Counted from the first letter of the stretch, positions 10,990 to 20,142 are shown. The stretch is DNA of 20,142 nt from Bigelowiella natans CCMP2755 (GCA_000320545.1 ADNK01001336.1:1-20142), one strand, 5' to 3'. Notes: generated by a model from the sequence alone, not told the origin. A program made the numbers and translations.

Positions 10990-11310
10990 GGGAAAACAGC
11001 ACAGGAAGAAGAAGAAGAAGAAGAAGAAGAAGAAGGACGAGGCGCAAGCAGCAGCGGGGGCACTTCGCGACGAATCGGTACAGAAACTGAGCGACATCTG
11101 CAAGAACGTCAACGTCCTTGAAGACTCCGACGAGGAGCAAGAGAAGGAGGAGGAGGTGGTTGGAGGAAGGGGGAACAACAGGAAGGATGGCAAGAACGGC
11201 GATGATGATGGCGGTAAAGACGATGATGACTACTACGACAAATGGGGTTGGAGCGGAAGCTCATGGAACGACAGCACTAGCAACACCATCAACGCCATTC
11301 GCCAGGAGGC

Positions 11311-11344
<34 letters not shown>

Positions 11345-11991
11345 AGAGTAGGGTTTGGACTGGCACACACGGAGGTCCTGTTTCCGAACCAACTCGCTCA
11401 GTTCGGTACTAGCCTTACCCAGATCGAGCGGCCAGGTGACTCGATCTCGCACGGGTTGAGCGACCTTTCATCGTACACCGGGGTCAACTTCGAGGGCACT
11501 CCCACCACCACTCCCGTTCCCCATGAAAAAAAGGGGGGGAGGGCTGATGACGCTAATGTTGATGATGATGCTCACGGTGATAGTGCGGCTGCCGATGACG
11601 ATGATGATAATGCCAACAATGACTCGAAGAAGCAGAGGGCAGCGGACGGGGTCGTCAACTCTGCCCAAAGCTCGCCTTTAGAAAACGCAGTGCAGCTGTA
11701 CTCACCAAGGAGGCGGGGGAGGAGGAGGGGAGGGGGGTGGCACCAGAAAAGCGAAGACGACGATTCGGGATCGATTATGCGGCAAGACTCTCTGAATTTC
11801 GCCGACTGCCCAGATATGTTGCCTCTGGTTCATGGGATTTGCAGATCATCGGCTAGCATGGAGGAGGAAAAGGAGGGGGGTGATGATGATGATGGGAAAA
11901 GGAGCAAGAGGCAGCAGCAGCAGCAGGCTCACAACGTGTGGCTGTGTATACAAATGCAGGTAGTAGACTAGTAAGTCTCTAGGAATCAACT

Positions 11992-12036
<45 letters not shown>

Positions 12037-12058
12037 TTGAGTAATGTTGAGTAATAAC

Positions 12059-12113
<55 letters not shown>

Positions 12114-12612
12114 ACTTTATGCCCCCCCCCCCCTCTTTAACCACATTACTCCGTCACTGAACCATACTTGTTTCTTTTTCCTTGGCTTCCTGTCGTTGTC
12201 AGTTTTGTGGCGATAGGACTTTGCGTCACTGGCTAGATGCTCGCTCCAAACGCCCCAAGGTTGCTAGCGGACAGGAATTGACATGATTCTCCCCCTTATT
12301 TACCACTCAACCCGAAAACAATAACAAACCGAGCTGCACGACGCTCTATCTATCCCTATCTTTTGGCGTTCAACGAATTTTCCGACGATACTGAAAACAT
12401 CGATGATTTTCGTCCCGCACGGCGGTGAATTGCTGTGTCGTGGGACGAAAAGTATTAGCGTTTTTCGCTCGAAATGAAGATGGCGCGATTTGAGAGATGG
12501 AGACGTCGTCATAGCCCTTTGTTCCACCGCTCCCATCATGCTAAAAATCCTCTCCATAGTGTTTTTGAGGATGTGTCAATTTACATTCCTATGTTTGGTG
12601 GTGGCGATGGTG

Positions 12613-12647
<35 letters not shown>

Positions 12648-12851
12648 TTCAGAAACGAGGTTTGGGGGTGGGAAAGAGCAGGCAATCATCGATTATGTCC
12701 GAGCCAGCCAAAAGGCCAGCCAGGCTCTCCTTCCACAACGTAGTAGCAACAAGAAGGAGGAGGAGGAGGATGATGGTGGGCTTCAACGGTGACGATGGCG
12801 ATAGTGATGCCGGCGAGGGGGAGGATGGTGATAAGGACGAGAAGGGTCCAC

Positions 12852-12887
<36 letters not shown>

Positions 12888-14877
12888 GGAATGAGGTGTC
12901 CTCTTCTACTTTATTACAGCCTAGCAGCGGTAGTATTTGCTCAGGGGACTACGATCATATGATCGTTTTTGTACAGGTGATAGTAGTAGTAGTAGTTGTA
13001 GTAGTAGTAGTTGTAGTAGTAGTAGTAGTAGTAGTAGTATAGTAAGCAGCGGGTAGACAATAGGTGGGGAAGAAGACCAACAGGGTTATTGCATTGTTGG
13101 AGGACAGGTGCTGCAGTAGTAACTACTGGAGAACTGTACATTTCATTTGGTTGTTATTTGAGCAGAAAACGGAGATGATGTGCCCCCTGGTTGTTCACTC
13201 GTTGCCTTACTACTCGTGTATCCATCACCATCGTCATCGTTTCTCTGTTGTCGTTTTCTTTCCTCCTCCTCCTCCTCCTCCTCCTTCTTCTTCTTCTTTC
13301 TCCCGCTGTCTCTCTGCCTGTGCGTCCTATTGCCTATTGAGCAGATTCTGAAAGGCCTGGAGCACATTCACTCCAAGGGGATCATCCATAGGTGAAGGAA
13401 GAATAATGGCCCAACCCTCCATCTTCCAACCCTATGATTTCGCCGATCTATCAATATATCAACAACAGACTGTGGAAAATTCTTCGAAAGCCAGCCCCTT
13501 TTTGTTACTTCTTTAGTGTGGTTAAAACCCGGTGGTTGGTAGCTGCTGACACTGCTGATATAGCATGCATATTTGTTATCCTTCAGGGATCTTAAACCGG
13601 ACAATATATTCCTCTCATCTAGATGGCGCAGGAGCCAACTGTACCCCTTTTCATCTTGCCCCTCCACTGCCTCTTCTTCGTCTTCTTCTTCTTCAGCAAA
13701 GCATGGCAAAGCAGTAGTGGCGGTGGGGACCGGTGGCGACGTGCAAGAGAATGGGGGGAGGGGCATCGTTGCGAAGAACCACGACGGGTTGGTCAACACC
13801 GTGCCCGAGCTTGTAATTGGAGATTTCGGCCTCTCGGTTGATACGTGCAGCGATGGTACGATGAGAACAGAAGATGATGGCAGATGATGATGATGATGAT
13901 GATGATAATGATAGTGGTGGTGGTGGACCGCAGCCCTAACCCTTTCTCGATCTCTTCGATCGACGACGCGGATACTAATGATTCACCGTCGTTTACCCTT
14001 CTTGCTCATGGAACATAGGCCGTCTGTCATACGGAGTGGGGACACCGTGTTATATGTCGCCTGAGCAAACTAGGTAGTAGAAGTACTACTACTACTAGTA
14101 GTAGTAGTAGTAGTAGGAGAAGAAAATAGTGGTCATTGCAACCTGATGGCTCGGAGATGACGATGAGGTATAACTCCAGATTGCGATCATACGGCCCGGC
14201 TTCGGATATTTTCAGCCTGGGCATTATCTTGTATGAAATGGTCAGTGTAACTCCCGACGAGTGTGTTGCAGCTAGCCTGCGATGATGACGACGACGACGA
14301 CGATAATGAGATGATGAGTAGTAGTGATGATAATGATAGTCGGTGCCGAAACATATTCCTCCTCGTATGAGCACTACGTATACTTTCTAATCTGTTGTGT
14401 CGCGAAGGTGGCGGATTGGAAAACCCGGATGGAACGCCATATGGCCGTTGCCGAGCTTCGGAAGTCTCATCGTAAGTACCGTCGCAATAGCTTGCTACCG
14501 TCGTTGACCCCTTGCAGCGCATTAGTGATGCTACATTTTCTCCGAGTTTCTTCGCTTTGAGCATGTCTTGCAACCTCCGTGTAGATGTAAACTCTGCGGT
14601 CGCCAAGGAGTACCCGCAAGAGTCAAGGTGTATTCTCTTATTGTTGAGCTGAGGAGAATAGGGCGAAGCGAGGAGGACGAAAAGGATGATCATGATGATG
14701 ATGACGATGGTGGTGGTGGTGGTGGTGGTGGTGGTAATGATGGTGGTGCACAGATGTCTTGTAGCCACTCACAGTGATATTGCTCTTTTCAGGCTTGTGC
14801 TAAATATGACGGGGAGTGACCCTCATCGCCGCATGGATGCCAAAGCGCTTTTGGAAGACCCCTACGTCCAACAGTAA
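6595..14877 (+). CDS. PERK-like eIF2-alpha kinase, ER transmembrane, 22 exons
   Basis: Predicted role: senses unfolded protein in the ER lumen and phosphorylates eIF2-alpha to slow translation. Exons: 6595-6703, 6805-6866, 6938-7201, 7307-7699, 7844-7882, 7969-8583, 8716-8803, 9097-9150, 9373-9549, 9754-9833, 10030-10200, 10497-10537, 10690-11959, 12203-12259, 12653-12976, 13345-13391, 13587-13855, 14019-14073, 14168-14240, 14408-14471, 14585-14627, 14793-14877. Sum 4380 nt, 1459 aa, all phases agree. A signal-peptide-like N-terminus (core IVLVVTLVATLAI) precedes PQQ-type blades (VSGHWHVFDSKSG, AMDRKSGSLLWE, VDTVSGELIWS). The membrane segment is near 524-551. Kinase: GKGAFG 618-623, Lys640, CAWIE, RTLRHWLD, HRDLKPDN (Asp1265), DFG 1343-1345, SPE 1367-1369, SDIFSLGIILYEM. 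The CAWIE and LRxWLD signatures and the long N-lobe insert mark the eIF2-alpha kinases. There is no RNase domain after the kinase, which argues against IRE1. Weakest calls: exons 7 and 8, and the exon 4 donor (GTCGTG). Confidence 0.88.
8616..8642. repeat. (TAG)n microsatellite in kinase intron 6
   Basis: Nine or so TAG/GTA repeats about 30 bases downstream of the exon 6 donor (GAG|GTAATA). Confidence 0.9.
8808..8862. repeat. Poly-C, (CTA)n, (CAC)n, (AGC)n compound repeat in kinase intron 7
   Basis: Four short repeats in a row begin four bases after the exon 7 donor at 8804. They are intronic under the model given. Confidence 0.85.
9097..9150 (+). other. Exon 8 of the kinase: membrane segment inside a TTG/TTC repeat
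   Basis: Acceptor ATTGCAG and a phase 1 frame give VLLPLLLLFFFLFSPSMR. This supplies a membrane-spanning segment exactly where PERK needs one, between the lumenal domain and the kinase. The exon is 54 nt and phase 1 on both sides. Exons 7 and 9 can therefore also join directly, leaving only a short hydrophobic stretch (GFLVIAFTFL). The donor lies in a (GTG)n run, so the 3' end is ambiguous. The sequence is close to simple repeat, and the call rests on phase fit and position. Confidence 0.5.
10561..10614. repeat. Purine-rich tract ending in poly-G, kinase intron 12
   Basis: GAGGGA-type repeats, a GA run, then about 13 G residues (10602-10614), shortly before the acceptor at 10689. Confidence 0.85.
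10690..11959 (+). other. Exon 13: kinase N-lobe with about 410-residue charged insertion
   Basis: The exon begins with the end of the kinase CRYHCAWIE motif and ends with VWLCIQMQ, the strand leading to the hinge. Between them lie about 410 residues of low complexity: Ser and Asn runs (10836-10875), a Glu run from (GAA)n (10947-10987), a Lys run from (AAG)n (11004-11034), an Asp run from (GAT)n (11310-11344), more Asp-rich segments and a Gln run (11911-11924). A long acidic insert at this place is typical of PERK and GCN2-type kinases. The homopolymer content here is extreme. The frame is open throughout, so the repeats appear to be translated. Confidence 0.85.
11997..12133. repeat. (TA)n, (TA)n-(GA)n and poly-C repeats in kinase intron 13
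   Basis: Two TA runs (11997-12031 and 12060-12087) are separated by a spacer in which TTGAGTAATG is tandemly repeated. The second runs straight into a GA repeat to 12113, and a poly-C run follows at 12122-12133. All lie between exons 13 and 14. Confidence 0.9.
12615..12645. repeat. (GT)n microsatellite before exon 15 acceptor
   Basis: A GT repeat ending six bases before the CTTTCAG acceptor at 12652, so it occupies the place where a polypyrimidine tract is expected. Confidence 0.9.
12653..12976 (+). other. Exon 15: second kinase insertion with polyglutamine
   Basis: The exon follows a (GT)n run and a CTTTCAG acceptor. It encodes 108 residues, Arg-rich at first, then Asp/Glu-rich, then 11-12 Gln from (CAG)n at 12853-12886. 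It ends MIVFVQ, which continues as ILKGLEHIHSKGIIHRD in exon 16 and restores the helix before the catalytic loop. That fit supports the exon and its reading frame. It is phase 0 on both sides. Confidence 0.75.
12977..13043. repeat. (GTA)n array starting at exon 15 donor
   Basis: Starting at the donor (CAG|GTGATAG) the intron consists of about 20 GTA/TAG triplets, some TTG variants. Each GTA is a minimal 5' splice-site dinucleotide in the same phase. Confidence 0.9.
13259..13300. repeat. (TCC)n-(TTC)n pyrimidine repeat in kinase intron 15
   Basis: A homopyrimidine triplet repeat upstream of the exon 16 acceptor (GAGCAG at 13344). It may serve as a distant polypyrimidine tract. Confidence 0.85.
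14084..14117. repeat. (TAC)n/(GTA)n inverted triplet repeat in kinase intron 18
   Basis: TAC repeats switch to TAG/GTA repeats at a central CTAG, giving a near-perfect palindrome able to fold into a hairpin. It begins ten bases after the exon 18 donor (AG|GTAGTAG at 14074). Confidence 0.85.
14684..14749. repeat. (GAT)n-(GGT)n repeat in kinase intron 21
   Basis: ATG/GAT triplets followed by GGT triplets between exons 21 and 22. Similar GAT/GAC/GGT runs sit at 13886-13925 (intron 17) and 14282-14304 (intron 19). Confidence 0.85.
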
Positions 14878-16272
14878 GAAGATGCAATTTTCACGCTGAT
14901 CTAGTATATACTCACACTACACTTGAGTCGATCGACCAGGCGGCAGTTGATATGTATCGTTCTGTTATTATCAAGGTTTGTGGACAGGCTACCCCGTCCG
15001 CGTTCAATATAATGAGTGGAGGAGTATTTACTTTCTACTCATCGTAGCTATGCTGCCCTTTTGCTCCAGAGCTAAGAGTCATTGGTAGCAGATGAGCTCT
15101 ACTGACATTCATCATCTGATTCATCTACCCCGCCTTGTACGATGGCAAACAAAGCGAGAGTACGGTGAGTCGTAGTCCGATTCGCTTACGATGCTGAAAA
15201 CTCTAGAATCAGCAGCACGAGCTCGGATATGCATAACATTTCTATGAAAACAAGAATGAGATAGGACTCTATCTGCCTGTAAACTTCAAAACCTACGATA
15301 CACTGGGTACATGCACGCACTACATTGTTCTGCGACGACTATGTACGCATTCATAAATCTTCGCGAACGGGGTGTGTCTAGTGTGCTTACAGTACGTTAC
15401 ACTCGAAAAAACTCTAACACGTCGTGAAAGTGCTACGTAAGCGGCCAGTCGTGACGGCTATACGATAAGCTACTACTTTAGCCTTGCTAGCTTGGCGCAA
15501 TAGCCATCACGTCTAGCGCCAGCCATTCTGCATTATAGTATACAAATGCGCCTGCACAATGCTAGCGATGCATACTAGCAAAGCTAGAAAGGTTAATCAT
15601 CGACACATTTGCAACGTGCATGCATTGGCACTTGACGGCGGATGTGATGATCTAGCATAGCTAGATAGCTAGATAGGGACTTATATACTAGTAATAAATT
15701 GTTATTATTTTCAATTGTCATCCGACAATTAGCTAAGTCGCTAGCTTTGAATTCTAGCTAGCTAGCATTGCAGGGATTGCAGCGCCTTAAGTCATGCTTG
15801 CTAGCTTGTTTGTACATCAAGGCTATCTGACTATTAGCATGCAATCGACGTATATACGTATGTACAGGCGTCGCCGTACTAGCGTAGTCCATTGCACACC
15901 CTATAGCACCGATAACTCGCCAGAGATACGCATGCGTTTTAAACAATGCTCTGTGTGATCGTCTACACAGGCATACCTACAAAGCGCATCATGCAACACG
16001 TAGTAATAAATAGGCACGTATTATTATTATTATTAGAAACTGTGTTTCTGCATATTTGATCGATACATAATTGTAAGTTTTTTGGTATTTGAGATAACAG
16101 AGCCTTATTTCTATTGCAAAGCTCGTCGAGTAGAAGTTGACATGCGATTTACAAACTGCACAATTCCAACAACTTCCCCAACAGTGCCTCAATGCAGCTG
16201 TAGCTATACAAAAATGTTTGTGGGGTTGACAGATGCATCTCTGTGTGTTCTAAAGAATATCGCTCTACATCA
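14878..16272. other. Convergent spacer, no gene seen, palindrome-rich
   Basis: This lies between the 3' ends of the kinase gene (+) and the UBL-RING gene (-). I see no convincing exon or RNA gene. The part from about 15480 to 15960 is dense in CTAG, GCTAGC and AGCT palindromes (for example 15741-15745, 15755-15769 and 15652-15675). An inverted repeat AATTGT/ACAATT with a six-base loop lies at 15713-15730. A short (TTA)n run is at 16020-16035. The segment 15718-15745 resembles 1702-1728 in the other convergent spacer. Confidence 0.6.
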
Positions 16273-17943
16273 TCACAGTATCCCTCCAAATGTGTCATCT
16301 AAGACCTTTCTTCGAACCCTTCTATCGCATGTTTTGCATTCTTTCTTGTCAACATCGAGCGATGCTCTCTTCTCGGCAGCTCGGCCATCAGAGCTGAGTG
16401 AAAACCTGCATTGCGGACAAGTCTTGTTCCCAATCAAGAGCCAAGGGGTCAAACAATCCTTGTGAAATCTATGCCGACAAGGTGTTTCCACTACTACATC
16501 CTCTCCCCCCGTTTGTAGGTCGCACTTACAAACTGCACAACTGTCCCCTTGCAATTGCGATGTTCCAATTACTTTATGAATACTTGCATCGCAATTGGTG
16601 CTGGAACCACGAAGTGAATACAAAGACATCAAAGGCTTTGGCATCTTCGGTTTAGATAACGTGGGATCTTCTATACATTTAATGTCGTCCCATGGCAACT
16701 CAGTCGAATCCTTGACTTTCTTGGAGGTGCACGAGTTCAGGCAGGCTTTTCCCTTTTCTACCCTTTTACTACGCTTTGCTTTTCCTTTATGAGTAGATGG
16801 TACCTCTGAATATGCGTTATCAAGCCTAACGATCATATCGATTTCGTTTCCATCATTCAGTGAATGGGACTTCAACGGCTCACTGTCCAAAAGTTGTTTA
16901 TCATTGTGTGAAAGACGTTGCAATTGACTAGGAATCTGGGTTATTTCCTCTATTTTTTCCTTAACAGAGAGCCCAGTATCGAATGCATCAACGTCCAAAG
17001 ATAATTTCCCGGTGTCCACGAAGATGTCGTCTGCCACTTCCTTAAGAGAACAAGCACCTCCAGTTTTCACAGTTGCCTCTTCTGGTGGCAGATTGAATGA
17101 AACTTCGGAAAGGTCAAACCGGCATTGGGGGCAAGTTATGTTGACACTAAGCCATGGCTTCAGACATTCCTGGTGAAATTCATGGTTACATGGGGTCACA
17201 ACCACCGTATCCGAAGGCAAATAATCGCACTGACAGACAGCACAGGCCCCAAAACAGTCCTTCTCTCTCTTCGGCTTTCGCTTTTTAAAGCTGGACATCA
17301 ACATCGTACAAAACCACTCCGGAATAGTTTGTGTTTGATCCACAGAGAATGCCAGATCCATAGAGAACGGAAGAGAAAAGCCACCATTTCTGTTTCTTCC
17401 ACACGTGGGTAGCGATCCATGAGATGCTCCGGTGGCGGAATCATCGCACGAATTCGCTCTCATGCAGCATCTTGAAACGGCACCCTTAGAACACCGCCCT
17501 GGACCAGGTTTATCTTCATAATCTGCGACGAATAAACTATCTACGAAGTCGTTCAGTGACTCCGACCGGCTATCTTTTGGTAGCCAATTCGATTGCCCAT
17601 ACACTTTAAGAGCGGAACCCTGACAAAATATTTATTAGAATTTGCGATATTTTTGGATAAAAATAAAGAGAAAACAGGACACCTTTTTGATGCACTGATC
17701 TTTGAGGACGACTTCATCACAAAGGCGCTTTCCGTTGACCTCAATTTCCTGTGCATGTGGAGGGATGCCCGTAGCCTCAAAAATAGCCTGTTTGACTTCC
17801 GCGGAAGTTTCTGTTCCATCCACGTATATATCTACCGCCCTACTCGAAGAGGAAGATGAAGAAGAGGACGATGACGCCAATGATGAAGGATTGGGCTTCT
17901 TGCATAGAGGTGAAGAGACATTGGCTCGTGGAGCGGGAATCAT
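16273..17943 (-). CDS. UBL-RING-UBL-RING protein, putative E3 ubiquitin ligase
   Basis: Two exons on -, 17943-17683 and 17619-16273, join phase 0 over a 63-base intron (AAG|GTGTCC, TTTGTCAG|GGT). They give 535 aa. An N-terminal Ser run (24-34) precedes a ubiquitin-like domain at about 36-95 (VDIYVDGTETSAEVKQAIF, then CIKKGSALKVYG across the splice). RING-H2 number 1 at 213-253: CAVC-x14-CNHEFHQEC-x10-CPQC. A second ubiquitin-like domain at about 285-354 (KLSLDVDAF, LSVKEKIEEI, EIDMIVRL). RING-H2 number 2 at 448-491: CAVC-x16-CRHRFHKDC-x11-CPQC. All eight zinc ligands are present in both. RING-H2 domains normally recruit an E2 and transfer ubiquitin; neither UBL ends in Gly-Gly, so they are fixed binding modules. 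The linker between UBL2 and RING2 is basic. Start: first ATG of the frame, with no nearer in-frame ATG upstream. Substrate unknown; I do not recognise a named orthologue. Confidence 0.85.
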
Positions 17944-18252
17944 CTCTAGCCCTCTCTTTACTTCCTCTCCATTGAGTTCTGTTAGGCTTCTGATGGACCT
18001 TTCTCGGCATTTTCTGCTTTCGTATCCATTCCATTTTTAAGGTGCGTCATATGATTCAGGCCGCCTTTATCGCCAAACCCAACGTGTTAGCAGGAGAGAA
18101 GTGTCAATTTTACGCCGCTCTTCACAGCTTTTTCTACATCCCGAGTCAGACGCAGATGATTACCTAAAAGCGTCATCCCCATCATCTTGTCGCAGGATGA
18201 TTGTCATTTTGGGCAAAATTTCAGTTGGCCCCCGCTGTCGCCCATCGCCGGC
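17944..18252. promoter_or_regulatory. Divergent promoter region between UBL-RING gene and KAE1
   Basis: The start codons at 17943 (-) and 18253 (+) are 309 bases apart, so both promoters and leaders must lie here or overlap the genes. No TATA box or other clear element is visible. Other ATG frames on - (from 18034 and nearby) end early or are out of frame with the UBL-RING start. Confidence 0.55.
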
Positions 18253-18838
18253 ATGGTGGTGATACTGGGCATTGAAGGCTCTGCAAATAAATTAGGTACC
18301 AGAATGAATAGTGATTCATGAATGGGACATGACTGATTCGAAAATATTCGAAGGCGTCGGAATCGTCACAGATCTGGGTGAAGACCCCATCCTCGCTAAC
18401 CCAAGGCACACATACATAACCCCGCCGGGGACCGGCTTCCTGCCCAGGTAACGAGCGTCACCTTGTTATAACCGTTCCTAATAAAGTGTGTGTGTCAGAG
18501 AGACTGCCGAGCACCATCGAAAGCACATACTGCAACTAGTGAAAAAAGCGCTCGAGGAGGCCAAGTGAACACCAACCCCTTAACCCGCTGAAAAACAAAT
18601 GTATTTCAAACATTTGTTGTTATGTGCTGTATCAAAATAGAATACCGCCGAAGGATATTGATGCTCTTGCCTACACGAAGGGCCCAGGAATGGGGGCACC
18701 ATTGCAGGTAGTGTGCAACTCACACTAGAATAGGCACCATTTTCCCAGCTTTTTATCGTTGTCGTCGTCTTCGTCTCCAGATAGGTGCATTAGTCACCAG
18801 GACTTTGGCGATTCTATGGAAAAAACCTATCTTTGGGG

Positions 18839-18909
<71 letters not shown>

Positions 18910-20048
18910 TATACAACTGTGCCGAATCCTGTGGTAATGGCATTGAATGCAATGTTTTTAGGTGAACCACTGTGTGGGTCATATTGAGATGGGGCGAAGG
19001 CTCACGGAAGCTAAGGACCCTATAGTTGTTTTACTCTAAATTCATGCATTATACATCTGGGAACTAATATGAAAAACAATGCGTACATGCAGGTCTTATA
19101 CGTTTCAGGCGGTAACACACAGGTATTCAACATAGAGCAATACCCTGAACCGATGCAGCAGCCTAACGACGGTGTGCGTAGGTCCTCGCTTACTCGCAGC
19201 AAAAGTACCGAATCTTTGGAGAAACTATCGACATTGTACGTTGCAAGTCTTTCCCCCTAAATGACGTCTCACTACTGTTCACATGAGAAAAAAAAGAAAA
19301 ACAGTCGCAGCACTCACAGAGCAGCTGTGTTTTGCATGAAGGCGGTAGGAAACACGCTGGACCGGTTTGCTCGTGTCGTTGGCCTTCCGAATGACCCAAG
19401 TGACAATACAGTTTGGGCATCTCACGGTGCGCTTCACCGTGATGACTGTTGCTAAGACGCGATGTGCTTGCTTACTCACAGACCCTGGCTATAACATCGA
19501 GCAATCGGCAAAGAAAGGGAAAACACTCATTGAGCTTCCGATAGTGGTATTCGCGTGGGATTGGCCACCTGATTTGTCGTCACCAGAATCACGTTGACGT
19601 GCATGATTTCCACCCACAGGTTAAGGGAATGGACATATCTTTGTCGGGGATACTTGCTCAGGTGTTGGGACATACAACGATACTGCTACTGCCACCATAA
19701 CTACTACTACTGCTGTTTGCTGCTGCTACCTAACTACTACCATAAGAAATGAAGGGAGAGCTGTTAAATACGCGTGCTGCAACCACTTAACTATTGTCAG
19801 GTCGGATGATATACTAATCTATGGAATGTTTGTAGGTTACGCAGCTTGCTAAGACCCAGGTCAAGGCGGGCAAGATAACGACGGAGGTAAACGTTCTTCC
19901 TTCCTTTCTTTGTTGACCAAGCCTCTGACTCGGTATGGATGATCATATGACCATTTCAAGGATCTTTGCTTCTCACTACAAGAAGCAGTTTTCTCGATGC
20001 TAGGTTTCTACTTATATTGGACGCTATGCTGTTTACTTCGCGACACAC

Positions 20049-20113
<65 letters not shown>

Positions 20114-20142
20114 GGAGGGGGAGGGGGGGAGGGGGAGGAGGA
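18253..20142 (+). CDS. KAE1: Kae1/OSGEP, KEOPS subunit for tRNA t6A37 synthesis (3' end missing)
   Basis: Catalytic subunit of KEOPS: transfers the threonylcarbamoyl group to A37 of ANN-decoding tRNAs. Exons: 18253-18295, 18354-18447, 18499-18564, 18641-18707, 18781-18837, 18962-19024, 19093-19122, 19182-19235, 19342-19399, 19482-19543, 19620-19661, 19836-19886, 19961-20003, the last ending phase 1 (CTA G|GTTTCT). This gives 243 complete codons; human OSGEP has 335 residues, so about 90 lie beyond the window. Family motifs in order: [43 protein letters not shown] (metal-binding His112 and His116), [64 protein letters not shown]. It is the cytosolic/nuclear Kae1 type rather than the mitochondrial Qri7 type, judging from the KGPGMGAPL and NTQV context. 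ATG 18253 sits directly before the conserved N-terminus ([10 protein letters not shown]), so the start is firm. Exon 7 is only 30 nt. Confidence 0.95.
18840..18905. repeat. (AT)n microsatellite in KAE1 intron 5
   Basis: About 32 uninterrupted AT units starting three bases after the donor (GGG|GTAATAT), between KAE1 exons 5 and 6. It is self-complementary and able to form a hairpin in RNA. Confidence 0.95.
20042..20142. repeat. (AC)n-(AG)n-G-rich compound repeat at window edge
   Basis: A CA repeat, then an AG repeat from about 20082, then GGGGA/GGAG-type purine sequence to the end of the window. It lies in the KAE1 intron after exon 13. Confidence 0.95.

Noticed and set aside
10804-11193. Long minus-strand frame rich in Phe, Ser and Leu opposite kinase exon 13
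   Set aside because: It is only the complement of GAA, AAG and AGC repeats in the coding strand and contains no domain.
12490-12792. Alternative plus frame over the exon 15 region (KEQAIIDYVRASQKASQ)
   Set aside because: It ends at a stop and does not connect in phase to the HSKGIIHRD exon. The chosen frame ends in FVQ and does.
12977-13043. Regularly repeated unit that could be mistaken for a CRISPR or satellite array
   Set aside because: It is a plain trinucleotide microsatellite without unique spacers, in a eukaryotic intron.
6595-14877. IRE1 instead of PERK for the sensor kinase
   Set aside because: The frame stops right after the last kinase helix with no RNase domain, and the CAWIE and LRxWLD signatures fit eIF2-alpha kinases.
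14878-16272. Possible tRNA or other structured RNA gene in the palindrome-rich spacer
   Set aside because: I found no tRNA A and B boxes or a clear cloverleaf; only short CTAG-type palindromes are visible.
19123-19260. Open frame continuing past SGGNTQV into a Ser-rich tail ending at 19260
   Set aside because: The conserved [17 protein letters not shown] lies in another frame from 19182, so 19123-19181 is an intron and the read-through tail is an artefact.

Overview
This is a gene-rich stretch of a eukaryotic nuclear genome. Nearly every gene is cut by short GT-AG introns, about 50 to 390 bases long and mostly 60 to 170. Microsatellites are very abundant, both in introns and inside coding exons. 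The gene families present (topoisomerase IB, an eIF2-alpha kinase with an ER lumenal part, Kae1/OSGEP, a ubiquitin-like/RING protein) are general eukaryotic ones and do not name the lineage. Short dense introns and compact spacing suggest a unicellular eukaryote, perhaps an alga or other protist. That placement is a guess. All exon joins below were built by hand from reading frame, splice-site dinucleotides, intron phase and family motifs. No alignment or transcript data were used.

Layout from left to right. (1) The 3' end of an unrecognised Ser/Lys-rich gene on + (133-1517). (2) A convergent 0.7 kb spacer rich in CTAG/GCTAGC palindromes. (3) A complete DNA topoisomerase I (type IB) gene on - (5670 down to 2227), 11 exons, 823 aa, all five catalytic residues present. 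(4) A spacer, then two exons of a probable small gene on - (6483 down to 6294). (5) A 22-exon gene on + (6595-14877) for a PERK-like eIF2-alpha kinase of about 1459 aa. It has a signal peptide, a PQQ-blade lumenal domain, a membrane segment, and a kinase domain interrupted by three low-complexity insertions. (6) A convergent 1.4 kb spacer, again full of GCTAGC palindromes. (7) A two-exon gene on - (17943 down to 16273) for a protein with the order UBL-RING-UBL-RING. (8) A 309 bp divergent promoter region. (9) The 5' two thirds of a KAE1/OSGEP gene on + (18253 to the window edge), 13 exons seen, still open at the right end.

The genes do not form one pathway, but three concern protein synthesis or quality control: the ER-stress eIF2-alpha kinase, the tRNA t6A synthase subunit Kae1, and a putative ubiquitin ligase. 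The best candidates for something new are the duplicated UBL-RING architecture, the heavily inserted PERK-like kinase with a frame-neutral exon carrying its membrane segment, and a sequence element shared by the two convergent spacers.
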